Below, one piece after another: positions 1 to 9,581 of a stretch of DNA of 64,000 bases. The translations under genes were made by a program, and so were the position numbers. Below the pieces are notes generated by a model. The model was not told where the DNA came from. It was given only the letters and a program-made list of their open reading frames with translations, and did no database searches. The DNA comes from Flavobacterium galactosidilyticum (lineage in GTDB: Bacteria; Bacteroidota; Bacteroidia; Flavobacteriales; Flavobacteriaceae), in contig NZ_CP087135.1 in assembly GCF_020911945.1 (NCBI RefSeq), positions 2,592,001-2,656,000 on the forward strand, read 5' to 3'. Positions within the stretch are counted from its first letter, which is position 1, and every line of letters starts with the position of its first letter.

Positions 1-211
1 GACTGATTAATAAAAAAAGAAAAAGAGAATGACTAATTCCCCGATGAATCAATAGCGCATCTACAGGATTTAAGAACATTCCAACTAGAACATCTAAGTC
101 AGGCAATGTTCCTAAAATAGCACCGTACAAAAAGGTTTTATTTTTGAGTTGTTTGCCAGCACATACTTCGGAAACGGCGATTCCGAGAGCTATTTGAGTA
201 AAAGAATCCAT
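1..211 (-). CDS. YdjM-like membrane-bound metal-dependent hydrolase, C-terminus cut by window edge
   Basis: Reading the minus strand from an ATG at 211 gives an open frame that runs off the left edge: 70 codons beginning MDSFTQIALGIAVSEV, with GAILGTLPDLDVLVG and IHRGISHSLF further on. The N-terminal hydrophobic stretch, the PDLD motif and the HRGISHS motif are typical of the YdjM/DUF457 family of inner-membrane proteins annotated as metal-dependent hydrolases; the His/Asp residues are the presumed metal ligands. The biochemical role of the family is poorly defined. It is transcribed divergently from the EamA gene. Only the N-terminal third or so is visible, so completeness cannot be judged. 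Confidence 0.75.
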   Translation of the reverse strand, partial: MDSFTQIALGIAVSEVCAGKQLKNKTFLYGAILGTLPDLDVLVGMFLNPVDALLIHRGISHSLFLFLLIS

Positions 212-492
212 AATGCTAAAGTAAGTCTTATCGAGCGACTTCCCAATTTAAGTGTTCTAAATGTTTAGAAAATTTGAGTAAATAAATCTTTAATTTAGTG
301 ATCTTATAATTTTTTTTAGCCTGACATAAAAAGGACTAAAAAGATTTTAATCTGTGGAAGTCACAGTACCTCGGGGCAAAATTTTTAAACTTTTTCTTCA
401 AACTTTAAGGCTTTTAGTGGTGAATAGTTTAAATTTCGAAAAGGACTATTTTTTAAGCAATAAACAGTATTTTTGGGTTCTAAAAATTTATT
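212..492. promoter_or_regulatory. Divergent intergenic region with possible -7 box for the EamA gene
   Basis: This AT-rich stretch separates two divergent genes. TATTTTTG at 468-475 matches the Bacteroidota -7 consensus TAnnTTTG and lies 17 bases before the ATG at 493, which would give a very short leader. No convincing TTTG -33 element was found at the usual 19-base spacing, so the promoter call is weak. A frame at 354-548 overlaps the next gene and shows no protein-like features. Confidence 0.3.
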
Positions 493-1347
493 ATGCTCTT
501 TCTAATATTAAGTATTATTTGCAGTGTTACCGTAGGTGTAATTTTTAAAGTTTCTCGTAAATACAATGTGAATAATTCACAAATTGTTACTGCAAATTAT
601 TTGTTTGCTTTGATTCTATGTTATTTCTTCTTCAGTCCTGATTTGACTGTAGTAGGAAAAGAATCGCCATGGATTTTATATGCTGTTATTGGTTTATTAT
701 TGCCTTCGGTATTTTTATTTTTGGCAGCTTCTATAAAACACATGGGAATTGTAAAAACGGATGCCGCCCAGCGACTTTCGTTATTTATTCCTATTCTTGC
801 AGCTTGGTTTATCTTCAAAGAAGATTTTAATTCATTAAAAATTACTGCATTTTTAATTGGATTACCAGCAATACTATTAATTCTAGCAAAACCGTCTGAA
901 AACACTAAAAATAAATGGATTTATCCCACTGTCGTCTTACTAGGTTTCGGATTAATAGATATCCTATTTAAACAAATTGCATTGTACACCACTTTACCTT
1001 ATACAACTTCGCTATTTGTTGTTTTTAGTATTGCGCTGCTAATTATGGTTGCCGTAGTTATCTATGAATTGATTAGTACTAAAGCGCGTTTACAAATGAA
1101 AAATATCGCATTTGGAGGTTTAGTAGGTGTTTTTAATTTTGGTAATATTCTTTTCTACTTAAAAGCGCATCAGGCATTTGTTGAAAATCCTTCGACTGTT
1201 TTTGCGGGTATGAATATGGGCGTCATTATTCTAGGAAGTTTGATTGGTGTTTTTGTATTTAAAGAAAAACTGACCAAGATGAATTACGCAGGTCTTGCCC
1301 TAGCTTTGCTAGCTATTATTCTAATAGTACTCTCGCAAATGAAATAA
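493..1347 (+). CDS. EamA/DMT-family transporter
   Basis: This 284-residue protein is almost entirely hydrophobic, with about ten predicted membrane spans in two halves separated near residues 138-150 (after SENTKNKW). That is the usual length and duplicated layout of drug/metabolite transporter (EamA) proteins. The second half carries the family-typical FAGMNMGVIILGSLIGVFVFKEKL stretch near the end, where a new span follows a conserved glycine/asparagine turn. The substrate cannot be read from sequence; relatives export amino acids, sugars or small metabolites. The gene stands alone between a divergent and a convergent neighbour. Confidence 0.8.
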   Translation: MLFLILSIICSVTVGVIFKVSRKYNVNNSQIVTANYLFALILCYFFFSPDLTVVGKESPWILYAVIGLLLPSVFLFLAASIKHMGIVKTDAAQRLSLFIPILAAWFIFKEDFNSLKITAFLIGLPAILLILAKPSENTKNKWIYPTVVLLGFGLIDILFKQIALYTTLPYTTSLFVVFSIALLIMVAVVIYELISTKARLQMKNIAFGGLVGVFNFGNILFYLKAHQAFVENPSTVFAGMNMGVIILGSLIGVFVFKEKLTKMNYAGLALALLAIILIVLSQMK

Positions 1348-1460
1348 GATATAGAAAAAATTTTGTTTTAAACCTGTATTTTTCAGCACTATGTGAACTT
1401 AAATTTAAAATTTCTTATTAAATGGTTTTTAAAAAAAAAGTCGTTATTTTCTCCTTAAAA

Positions 1461-2198
1461 CTAGACTTTTATTTTCTCTAATTCCAAATAAATATGGTCC
1501 ATTTCTTTTTTAAGCTCCACTATTTGATTGTTGGCGATATCAATTTCTTTCATGCTAGCGTTAATATCATTTTCTCTTTCGCTATCTGATCTTAAAAAAT
1601 GAAAATCTTGGGCTTTTGCTAGCTTATCTTTAGCTTGATTCAAACTACTTACAGCAACAAAAAGCTGCTGTTGAACTTCTACAAGTTGGCTATTAAGAGA
1701 AACCTTTCGTTCTTTTAATACTCGCTCAAATTCTAGTTTTTCTTGTTCAATTTTCTGGGCTTTTTCATCCTGAATTCGTTTTTCTTCTAATTCACGCTGT
1801 TGATTTTCTTTTTCAGTTTTTAAGTTTTGTTGCTCTAATTGAACGCTCCTTTGATTTTGAAAAAAGCTAATTCCAGCCGTAGCTATAACTAGTACTAAAA
1901 TTGAAACTACTATATAAAAAAGCGTTTTATCTAATCCCATAATTTTAGGATCAGGCTTTTCTTCATCAGCTTCTAAAAATGTTTGAGGCTCTAGATTTTG
2001 AGTAATTGGAAATCCTCTAAGTGGTGGTGGAATAATTACGAATAAATTTTGTAATTCTAGCACATCTCCTGCATACTTCCAATCTTCCATGCCTGCACAC
2101 CATACAGGAGTAGATTTTGTAATTAATTTGGCTTTCAGTTGGTCGCTATCAAATGGTCCAGTGCTGCCCGTACCATCGTGTATGTAATACAAATTCAT
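1461..2198 (-). CDS. GYF_2 (DUF4339) domain membrane protein with coiled coil
   Basis: The 245-residue product starts with MNLYYIHDGTGSTGPFDSDQL, a GYF_2/DUF4339 domain (residues 1-55) with the conserved GPF and the W-x-x-G-M-x-x-W pattern of that domain (WCAGMEDWKYAG). One membrane span follows at about 93-112 (FYIVVSILVLVIATAGISFF). The remaining 130 residues are rich in E, K, Q and L and should form a long coiled coil. GYF_2 domains are thought to mediate protein contacts; nothing indicates an enzyme. It lies 75 bases downstream of the saccharopine-dehydrogenase-like gene on the same strand and may be cotranscribed with it. Confidence 0.75.
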   Translation of the reverse strand: MNLYYIHDGTGSTGPFDSDQLKAKLITKSTPVWCAGMEDWKYAGDVLELQNLFVIIPPPLRGFPITQNLEPQTFLEADEEKPDPKIMGLDKTLFYIVVSILVLVIATAGISFFQNQRSVQLEQQNLKTEKENQQRELEEKRIQDEKAQKIEQEKLEFERVLKERKVSLNSQLVEVQQQLFVAVSSLNQAKDKLAKAQDFHFLRSDSERENDINASMKEIDIANNQIVELKKEMDHIYLELEKIKV

Positions 2199-2273
2199 TT
2201 AGTTGTACTTATTATTATCCAATGTCAAAAGTACAAAACAATTTTATTTATTAATTGTAAAAGAAATTTTCAG

Positions 2274-3422
2274 TTACAGTTTTGTTTTTCCATAAACTCT
2301 TGCAATATAATTTCCGTTTAAAAATGCTATCGGATCAATTTGGCTTTGAAGTATAATGCCAGTAAGAGAGGATTCTAGCAAGAGCTGTGCTGCTTGCGCT
2401 AATGGAGCGGCAGTTGTAATTTGAATGGCTCTTAATGTATGTTTTCCTACTATTTGCGGAAGAATACGTTTTGAAATTTCGCGTCGTCGCAACATTCCCG
2501 TCGAATCTCTTCCTTCTACTGCAGCATACAAAACAATTTGGTCATCTTCGATAGTAGGTACTATTTGCTGCATTTGTTGTTGCAATTCATTTATTGCATC
2601 TTCTTTGTTTTCTAAATTAGAAAGTAACTCGTCAATCCAAGTATAATGACCCGGATGTCTTAGTGTTTTGTAATCAAGCGACCTAACTTTCCCTTGTAGC
2701 GCGTCAGGCAAATCAGCTGCGCCACCTGAAGTTAGAGCCTCTTCATAAGCAATACCTTCAATAATAATAGTCGCTCTTTCTGACAATGAAGGAAGTTTTA
2801 TTTTTGAAAAATCACGAAGAACAACGGTATCTTTGAGATATTCTGTGGTAACACCTATAGGACTCCATGTGAATCCATAATAATGCGGAGCAACGGCATT
2901 AGTGGTTAGTGCACCGACCTTAAATTCCAATTTATCTACTTTTTCAACCTCATAATCATTACAAAATTGCTGAAAAAGACCATTGGCCAGTAAATCAATA
3001 TAACCAGGTGCTAAGCCGGTTTGAAGTAGAAAGCCTGTGTTAGCATTTTTTGCCAACGATTTTATAGCTTCCGTTTCTGCAACATATTCTGTTAGATTGG
3101 CGTAATGTAAATTAAAATCTTTCGCAAACTGTGCTATCCTTGGTGCTTGACTTCCAGGCAGACAGTCAAGAATAATATCGCCTTGCATTAATATTGACTT
3201 CATTTCATCGGTTAAGTCTTTTTCATGCAGATGAAAATCGTGTATGTTACCAGACTTTGATGTTCCTTTTTGAATCCAATGCACTACTTGATTTGCTTTT
3301 GAATGGTTTCTGTCGCCAATGAAAAGAGTAGGAGTGACATCACTCCATTCCATTAGTATTAAACCAACAGCTTCTGCTATTCCGCCAGCTCCCGCTATAA
3401 TTATATTGTGATGCTTTTTCAT
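2274..3422 (-). CDS. Saccharopine dehydrogenase-like NAD(P)-dependent protein
   Basis: The 382-residue protein opens with a Rossmann fold: IIIAGAGGIAEAVGLIL at residues 7-23 is a glycine-rich dinucleotide-binding loop, followed by the acidic/basic strand end FIGDRNHSK. The central part (residues 110-190, with TGLAPGYIDLLANGLF) resembles the C-terminal domain of saccharopine dehydrogenase-family reductases. The family includes lysine-pathway enzymes and many uncharacterised members; the real substrate is not evident. Length fits single-domain bacterial members. The start is the ATG at 3422. Confidence 0.75.
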   Translation of the reverse strand: MKKHHNIIIAGAGGIAEAVGLILMEWSDVTPTLFIGDRNHSKANQVVHWIQKGTSKSGNIHDFHLHEKDLTDEMKSILMQGDIILDCLPGSQAPRIAQFAKDFNLHYANLTEYVAETEAIKSLAKNANTGFLLQTGLAPGYIDLLANGLFQQFCNDYEVEKVDKLEFKVGALTTNAVAPHYYGFTWSPIGVTTEYLKDTVVLRDFSKIKLPSLSERATIIIEGIAYEEALTSGGAADLPDALQGKVRSLDYKTLRHPGHYTWIDELLSNLENKEDAINELQQQMQQIVPTIEDDQIVLYAAVEGRDSTGMLRRREISKRILPQIVGKHTLRAIQITTAAPLAQAAQLLLESSLTGIILQSQIDPIAFLNGNYIARVYGKTKL

Positions 3423-3921
3423 ACTTTAAAGATAAGGATTTTATTGTTTTAAGAAATTTTTGCTTTAGCATAAATATTTTACAAATTAGTTTCTGGTCGT
3501 AATACGCTGCATTTTATTGGTTTTAAAAGAAGTAAGAAACTTTATTTTAAGAAAAATAGTATAAAAGTAAAAAACCAAATTTAATTATATAGAAATTTTA
3601 TACAAACTGATTATATAATGATTTTTCAATTGTATGTAAGCCGCTCAGACCTTGGTTTTATTAAATATTTGAGAAGTAATAAAATTAATTTAGAAGACAT
3701 TTATTAATTAATTAGGCAGTTGATCCTTTCCTTATATAATAATGTGATAAATAGGATGTTTTCTAAATTTATTGCAAAAAAATGCACTTAATCCCATCCG
3801 TGAAAACAACAATAATTACTTTTTTAACATAATAATTAAGTAATTAAAATTTTAATTAAGTTTTAAATAAATAATAAAATGAAAATGACTAATAATTTAA
3901 TTAATAAAATTATTTAATAAC

Positions 3922-3954
3922 TTGTTCTTTGTTTTAAATATTTTTATATATTTG
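3922..3954 (+). promoter_or_regulatory. Candidate promoter of susC (sialic acid locus)
   Basis: TATATTTG at 3947-3954 is a perfect match to the Bacteroidota -7 element TAnnTTTG. A TTG at 3922-3924 is 22 bases upstream of it; an alternative TTTG at 3928-3931 is only 15 bases upstream. Transcription would start near 3961, leaving a leader of about 287 bases before susC. Confidence 0.5.
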
Positions 3955-4099
3955 CTTATCAATATTAATTTTTAACATATAATTAGTACTGATTCAAAAA
4001 CTTATTTAAACTTTTAGAATAAAATAGTTTACTAAATAAAAACGAAAATCTGCTAGTCGATACACGAAAGACCATGATAGATTTTATAAAATAAAAATT

Positions 4100-4116
4100 A
4101 ATGAGCTCGTCTCATT
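4100..4116 (+). promoter_or_regulatory. Small hairpin in the susC leader
   Basis: AATGAG (4100-4105) and CTCATT (4111-4116) form a perfect 6-bp stem around a 5-base loop. It sits in the middle of the predicted untranslated leader and has no T-run, so it is not a terminator. Confidence 0.35.
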
Positions 4117-4130
4117 TTGATTAAATATGA

Positions 4131-4198
4131 TCTTACTTTCCTTAAAAATAGCATGTAGTTCTTTTTATTCTATTATCTGAATAAACTGGAAAGTAAGA
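4131..4198 (+). promoter_or_regulatory. Nested inverted repeat just upstream of susC
   Basis: TCTTACTTTCC (4131-4141) is perfectly complementary to GGAAAGTAAGA (4188-4198). Between them, AGT (4157-4159) with TTATTC (4165-4170) can pair with GAATAAACT (4179-4187), leaving a small bulge, so the whole region can fold as one long stem with an internal hairpin. The structure ends 49 bases before the susC start. It could be a leader RNA control element or, as DNA, an operator. Function is inferred only from structure and position. Confidence 0.45.
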
Positions 4199-4247
4199 GA
4201 ATAGAAGTTACGAGAATAATAAAGTATTAACCAACCTTCAAAAAATT

Positions 4248-7200
4248 ATGAAAATTTTTTCTAAAAACAAGCCAAGAGATTTATGGTATGATTCGCCAGC
4301 CAGGGGAACAACAAAACTAGCTACTGTTTTGTTGACGGCTTTAACGGTTCAACTTTCAACAGCAGCGACGACTGACAAAGTATCGCTTTTTGAAAGTAGA
4401 CTAGTTTCAAAAACGGGAACAACAGTTTTCAATGCGAGTTTTATCCAGAAGAAAATTACTGGAAAAGTATTAGATTCAGGCGGATTGCCTATTCCTGGTG
4501 CAAACATTGTAGCAAAAGGTAGCACTGCTTCGACACAAACTGACTTTGATGGTAACTTTAGTATTGATGTACCAGCTAATGTTACCAAACTTATTGTTTC
4601 TTATATTGGAATGGAATCACAAGAAGTAAGCATTGGAAAATCACCACTTACTATTACATTAAAAGAGTCTGGCGAAAGTTTAGATGAAGTCGTAATTGTG
4701 GGCTATGGAACACAAAAGAGATCAAAAATAACAGGATCTGTATCAAAATTAGATAACAAAGTATTACAAACAGGTGTGCGTTCTAATCCAGCTTCTGCCT
4801 TAGCAGGAACAATTCCTGGATTAAGAGTACAACAGTCATCAGGACGACCTGGAGCTGTACCTTCTATTGTATTGCGTGGAGGTACAAATTATGATGGATC
4901 TGGTTCACCACTTGTTATGGTAGATGGTTTTATTAGAGCGGGTTTTAGTGAAATTAGTCAAGATGATATTGCTTCAATTGAAGTATTAAAAGATGCATCT
5001 GCGACTGCTATCTATGGTGCAAGAGCTAATAACGGTGTGATTTTGATAACGACTAAAAAAGGAAAGAATGGTACGTCTAACATCACTATTAATTCAAAAG
5101 TAGGTATTAATACACTTAATATTCCTTTTGATTTCTTAGATGCTAAAGACTATTTATATTGGTCTAGAAAAGCCATTGAAACTTCTGGAAAGTATGATGC
5201 TGGAAGACTGACGCAACTAAATGGTATTGGTCCTTTTGGAACTGGGAATGTTTACAAAGATGTTAACGGAAATATTCTTGACGGAAACAAAGTAAATACT
5301 GCAGTATGGAGTCCAATGTTTAGAAATCCGATAAATGAGGAATTGTTGTCGCAAGGTTGGCAATCTATGATTGATCCTTTAAAGACTAATGCTCTTGGAG
5401 CCTACGATTTAAATGGAACCAATAAAGAAATCATTTATAAGGATTTTAACTATAAAGATTACGCATTACGACCACAAGGATTAACTAAGGATTATAGTAT
5501 TAATATGACTGGCGGTAATGAAAAAGGAAATTATTACGCTAGTATAGGCTCCTTTGACGAGCAAGGATTGCCGATAAATACTTTCTATAAAAGGTTGACT
5601 TTTGTTTTCAATGGGGAATATAAAATCAAGCCTTGGCTAACATCTACTTCTAGCATTAATTTTGCTGATGCTAAATGGAGAGATTCTCAAACAGCTGGTG
5701 AAGGTAATTATTTAACTCGTGCTTTAGGAGCACCTCCTACAATGAGAGGAACAAACGCGAATGGCGATTTGTTAGTAGGGCGTGATTCGCAAGATGGAAA
5801 TCCTGCTGTTAACGATGATAAATTCATCCGCAATAATACTACAGATAAATTTACACTTTCGCAATCATTCAAGTTTGATATCTTAAAGAATTTAAGTTTT
5901 AGCACAAGTGCGAACTGGTTTTATAGTTATGGATATAATGAAGCTTTCAATAAAGATTTTTTATCTAGCCCAGGAAATACAAATAAAACTAGATCTTCAA
6001 GTGCTGGTTACTCAAGAGATTTTAGCCAGACCTATAATGGTGCTTTAAATTACAATACAAAGTTTTTAGATAAAAACAATATTAGTGTAATGATTGGATC
6101 TGAATATTATGACATTTATCAAAATGGATTATCAGCTTCTGGATCTGGTGCACCATCAGATGATTTCATGGATTTAGAATACACTAGTGGCGATAAAGAC
6201 AGAAGGAATATTGATACCTATCACCAACGTCAACGTATTTTATCATTCTTTTCTCGTGTAAATTATGATTATGATGACAAGTACTTAATGACTTTAACGG
6301 TAAGACGTGATGGTTATTCTCGATTATTAAACAATCGTTGGGGTAATTTCCCGGGAATATCTGTAGGGTGGAACATGCACAAAGAAAATTTCTTTAGTGG
6401 GATTTCTGATGTTGTAAATACGTTAAAACTAAGAGCTAGTTATGGTCAAAATGCTAATGTTAGCGGTATAGGTGCCTACCAGTTACAAGGAAGATATAAT
6501 TCAGGAAAGTATGATGGTATATTAGGATATCAAGCAGGTGGACTTCCTTTTCCAGACTTAAAATGGGAACGTTCTTCTACTTATGAAGTGGGAGTAGATA
6601 CACGATTGTTTAGTAAATTAGATCTTTCTTTTGCATTTTATGATAGAGAAACAAATGATAAAATCTCTACTTTCCAGCTTCCAGTTACCTCTGGTATTAC
6701 TCAAATCACAACAAACTTAGGTAGTTTTCAAAACAAAGGAGTGGAGTTAGATTTAAATTATAGTGCAGTTAGAACCCAAGATTGGTCATTAGATATTAAT
6801 ACTAATTTCGCTACCAATACGAATAAAATTTTAAAATTACCAAACAATGGTTTAGAGAATAATAGAATTGGTGGAAGCCAAGTTTATGATGATAAAGGTA
6901 ATCTTGTTTGGGTTGGTGGTTTTCAAGAAGGACAAGATCCTAATCAAGCCTATGCTTATGTTGCTGAGGGAATTATTAGAACACAGGCAGATCTAGATTC
7001 ATATGCTTTGCAATTAAGAGATTTATTAGGAGCAAGAACTCTAGTTCATCCAGATGTTTTCAACGCAATGACTCCTGCTCAAAAAGCATTGCATTACCCA
7101 ATCGCTTTAGGAGATGTAAAATGGAAAGATGTAAATGGTGATGGTATCATTAACAGTTATGATAGAGAATATATGGGACGCACTGTTCCTAAAATGACTG

Positions 7201-7682
7201 GTGGTTTTGGCTTTACAGCTAGATACAAGTCATTCACATTGAGTAGCCGTTTAGATTATGCTTTAGGTTTTGTTCAATACGATGGTCCTACGACTTGGTT
7301 CTTGAGTAATGCACAAGGAACTTTCAACACAATACAAGATGTAAAAAACACTTGGACGCCTGAAAATCCGAATGCAAAATACCCAACATATTACTGGGCT
7401 GATCAATTATACAAGAACAATACTTTCCGTACTTCAAGTATGTTTTACAACAAAGCCGATTATTTAGCTTTCCGTGAAGTTAATTTAAGCTACTCTTTAC
7501 CATCTGAACTACTGAGCAAAGCAAAGATTGAAGGAATAAAATTGACTTTAACTGGACAAAATTTAGGATACTTAAGTAAATCTACTTTATTTTCTCCAGA
7601 GGCAACAGAAAATGGAACATCTGTAGGTGGAGGGTATCCGCTACCTCGCACTGTAATATTTGGTATTCAAATTATATTATAA
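4248..7682 (+). CDS. SusC/RagA-family TonB-linked outer membrane protein (probable sialic acid/sialoglycan importer)
   Basis: The 1144-residue protein begins with a basic segment and a hydrophobic signal sequence (about residues 22-41). A CarboxypepD_reg-like domain follows at about 68-142 (ITGKVLDSGGLPIPGAN, TDFDGNFSID, SYIGMESQEV). Next is the SusC signature DEVVIVGYGTQKRSKITGSV and the TonB plug (about 150-270, with DIASIEVLKDASATAIYGARANNG), then the beta-barrel, which ends in aromatic/hydrophobic residues as expected for BAM insertion. Length is normal for SusC and there is no STN domain. It lies four bases before its SusD partner and next to nan genes, so it probably imports sialic acid or sialylated oligosaccharides, as NanO does in Bacteroides relatives. 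That substrate assignment rests on context. Confidence 0.9.
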   Translation: MKIFSKNKPRDLWYDSPARGTTKLATVLLTALTVQLSTAATTDKVSLFESRLVSKTGTTVFNASFIQKKITGKVLDSGGLPIPGANIVAKGSTASTQTDFDGNFSIDVPANVTKLIVSYIGMESQEVSIGKSPLTITLKESGESLDEVVIVGYGTQKRSKITGSVSKLDNKVLQTGVRSNPASALAGTIPGLRVQQSSGRPGAVPSIVLRGGTNYDGSGSPLVMVDGFIRAGFSEISQDDIASIEVLKDASATAIYGARANNGVILITTKKGKNGTSNITINSKVGINTLNIPFDFLDAKDYLYWSRKAIETSGKYDAGRLTQLNGIGPFGTGNVYKDVNGNILDGNKVNTAVWSPMFRNPINEELLSQGWQSMIDPLKTNALGAYDLNGTNKEIIYKDFNYKDYALRPQGLTKDYSINMTGGNEKGNYYASIGSFDEQGLPINTFYKRLTFVFNGEYKIKPWLTSTSSINFADAKWRDSQTAGEGNYLTRALGAPPTMRGTNANGDLLVGRDSQDGNPAVNDDKFIRNNTTDKFTLSQSFKFDILKNLSFSTSANWFYSYGYNEAFNKDFLSSPGNTNKTRSSSAGYSRDFSQTYNGALNYNTKFLDKNNISVMIGSEYYDIYQNGLSASGSGAPSDDFMDLEYTSGDKDRRNIDTYHQRQRILSFFSRVNYDYDDKYLMTLTVRRDGYSRLLNNRWGNFPGISVGWNMHKENFFSGISDVVNTLKLRASYGQNANVSGIGAYQLQGRYNSGKYDGILGYQAGGLPFPDLKWERSSTYEVGVDTRLFSKLDLSFAFYDRETNDKISTFQLPVTSGITQITTNLGSFQNKGVELDLNYSAVRTQDWSLDINTNFATNTNKILKLPNNGLENNRIGGSQVYDDKGNLVWVGGFQEGQDPNQAYAYVAEGIIRTQADLDSYALQLRDLLGARTLVHPDVFNAMTPAQKALHYPIALGDVKWKDVNGDGIINSYDREYMGRTVPKMTGGFGFTARYKSFTLSSRLDYALGFVQYDGPTTWFLSNAQGTFNTIQDVKNTWTPENPNAKYPTYYWADQLYKNNTFRTSSMFYNKADYLAFREVNLSYSLPSELLSKAKIEGIKLTLTGQNLGYLSKSTLFSPEATENGTSVGGGYPLPRTVIFGIQIIL

Positions 7683-7686
7683 AATT

Positions 7687-9261
7687 ATGAAAAAGATAGT
7701 ATTAGGATTTGCATTATTAACGTTATCCTTGACGTTTAATGCTTGCGACAATTTAGATTTAGCTCCAGAGGATTATTACGCTAGTGGTAGCTTTTGGAAA
7801 ACTAGCACACAGGTAGATGGGGCAATGGTTGGTTTACACAATCAATTAAGAGGGTACCAATTTACTTTGTACACTTTAGGAGAACTTAGAGGAGGGACAT
7901 TAAGGACTGGAACTAGTTTTACAGGTTCTGCGTCTTTGAACTCAAGTGGAATTATTAGTCAAGACATAAGAGAATCGGCTACTGGAATTTCAGGTTGGTC
8001 AGGATTTTATAGTGCGATTTTTCAGGTAAATAACTTTATCTATCAAGTAGAAAAAGCTGACTATCTAGTTGCAGCTGATAAAAGTTATTATTTAGGCCAA
8101 GCTTATGGTTTAAGAGCTTTTTATTATTTCCAATTGTACCGTACATATGGTAGAGTGCCATTGGCCAAAGAACCTAAAGTGGTCATTAGCACGCCAAGTA
8201 CAGTTCAAGATGCTTACTTGCCGCGTACCGTTACTGAGAAAGAAACTTTAGATTTTATCAAAGAGGATATTGAAAAGTCAGTGACTAATTTTGCAGGAAT
8301 TTATACTACTAAAATGCAAAAAGCACAATGGTCGTTAGCTGCAACTCAAATGCTAAAAGGAGAAGTGTATTTATGGTCAGCAAAAGTTAAAATTGATGGA
8401 GCAAATCCTACTACAACTGTTGCGGACTTAATTACTGCTAGAGCGGCAATCGAGGCAATTATACCAAAATACAGCTTACAATCTAGTTTTGCTAATGTAT
8501 TCAACTCTGCTGCAACATCATCTATTAAAGGAAATAATGAAATTATTTTTGCTTTGCGATATGGTCAAGGGGAGGCTACTAATAACTACAGCCAATTTAT
8601 CTATGCAATTTCAGATGCTTTGACAGGTTATGTAGATGATAAAGGTGTCGCTATTCCTGCTGCTGATCCTTTGAAAGTTAATGGCGGTGGAACGATTATT
8701 CGTTATGAGTACAAGTATGATTTGTACGCTAAATACGATGCTGCAGACACAAGAGCTAATGTGACTTTCTTGAATTTTAACAAAGGAACATTGCAAGCTA
8801 CTAACCTTCGTAAATTCATAGGAACAGTAGTTGAGGGAGCTCGTTCTTTCTCAGATGATTTTCCAATCTATCGTTTAGCGGAGGCTCAGTTGCTGTTAGC
8901 TGAAATTAAAAACAAACAAGGACAAGATCCTTCTGCTGAAATTAACGCAATCAGAACGCGTGCTTATGCAGGTAGCGTTGCGCCAGTTTTTGTAAACGGA
9001 TCATTTGAACAAAACGAGATTGCTATTTTTAATGAAAGACAAAAAGAGTTTGTAGCTGAAGGTAAAATATGGTACGATTTACGTCGTATGCAAGATGCTT
9101 CAGGAAATCCTCTTGCTTTCAGAAAAGATTTAAACTTAATAGGCGTACTAGATAATATAGCAGGTCAAAACCATAAATTATTGTGGCCAATTGATTTATC
9201 TACATTAAATAGTGACGAAACTTTAAAGGGACAACAAAATCCTGGATATAGTGGAACGTAA
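7687..9261 (+). CDS. SusD/RagB-family surface lipoprotein
   Basis: I chose the ATG at 7687 because it yields a clean lipoprotein signal peptide, MKKIVLGFALLTLSLTFNAC, with Cys20 as the lipidation site; an in-frame start at 7660 would overlap susC. The mature protein shows the SusD pattern: an N-terminal region after the lipid anchor with the ASGSFWKTSTQVDGAM helix, TPR-like helices (YLGQAYGLRAFYYFQLYRTYG), and the C-terminal RLAEAQLLLAEIKNKQG plus FNERQKEFVAEGKIWYDLRR motifs. SusD proteins sit on the cell surface as the lid of the SusC barrel and bind the ligand. The four-base gap to susC means they are cotranscribed. It probably corresponds to NanU of related sialic acid systems (inferred from context). 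Confidence 0.9.
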   Translation: MKKIVLGFALLTLSLTFNACDNLDLAPEDYYASGSFWKTSTQVDGAMVGLHNQLRGYQFTLYTLGELRGGTLRTGTSFTGSASLNSSGIISQDIRESATGISGWSGFYSAIFQVNNFIYQVEKADYLVAADKSYYLGQAYGLRAFYYFQLYRTYGRVPLAKEPKVVISTPSTVQDAYLPRTVTEKETLDFIKEDIEKSVTNFAGIYTTKMQKAQWSLAATQMLKGEVYLWSAKVKIDGANPTTTVADLITARAAIEAIIPKYSLQSSFANVFNSAATSSIKGNNEIIFALRYGQGEATNNYSQFIYAISDALTGYVDDKGVAIPAADPLKVNGGGTIIRYEYKYDLYAKYDAADTRANVTFLNFNKGTLQATNLRKFIGTVVEGARSFSDDFPIYRLAEAQLLLAEIKNKQGQDPSAEINAIRTRAYAGSVAPVFVNGSFEQNEIAIFNERQKEFVAEGKIWYDLRRMQDASGNPLAFRKDLNLIGVLDNIAGQNHKLLWPIDLSTLNSDETLKGQQNPGYSGT

Positions 9262-9280
9262 GTTTCTATAATGAACAAAG

Positions 9281-9318
9281 CCGGCAAAGTATTCATAATT
9301 ATTTTGCCGGTTTTTTTT
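9281..9318 (+). terminator. Rho-independent terminator after the first susCD pair
   Basis: CCGGCAAA (9281-9288) pairs perfectly with TTTGCCGG (9303-9310), followed directly by eight Ts. This is a textbook terminator 20 bases after the susD stop and separates susCD from the regulator gene. Confidence 0.85.
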
Positions 9319-9581
9319 ACTCTAAAATTTAGTTTTTTTCTCGGTTGAGTTACTAAAATTCAGTAGCATTAAAAATGTAATCGAATGATTTGCTTTAGCT
9401 CTGATTACCTTGCTGTTAGCCTTACTAAAAATCACATAAAAAAAGTGTTATAAAAAATGTGCGAATCTGAAGTATTATAAATAATTATCCGATTTTCTTG
9501 AGTTATAAAACCTGATTAGCTTTAAGAAAAATATAGTAAGTTTGTAAATAATTACCTCTAAATTGTAAAAAACTATAAAAA
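9319..9581 (+). promoter_or_regulatory. Intergenic region with -7 box of the ROK regulator gene
   Basis: Together with the terminator this makes a 320-base gap. TAAGTTTG at 9537-9544 fits the TAnnTTTG -7 consensus and is 38 bases from the ATG at 9582. No clear -33 element was found. Nothing else recognisable is present. Confidence 0.35.

Larger units (their letters stand above)
3423..4247 (+). promoter_or_regulatory. Long AT-rich intergenic region upstream of the first susC
   Basis: This 825-base gap between divergent genes holds no protein-like reading frame. The left part (3423-3900) is very AT-rich and shows nothing I can name. The right part contains a likely promoter at 3922-3954 and then about 290 bases of leader with two inverted repeats (4100-4116 and 4131-4198) before the susC ATG. 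Confidence 0.5.

Noticed and set aside
354..548. 64-codon frame before the EamA gene
   Set aside because: It overlaps the EamA start, includes the -7-like sequence and has no protein-like features.
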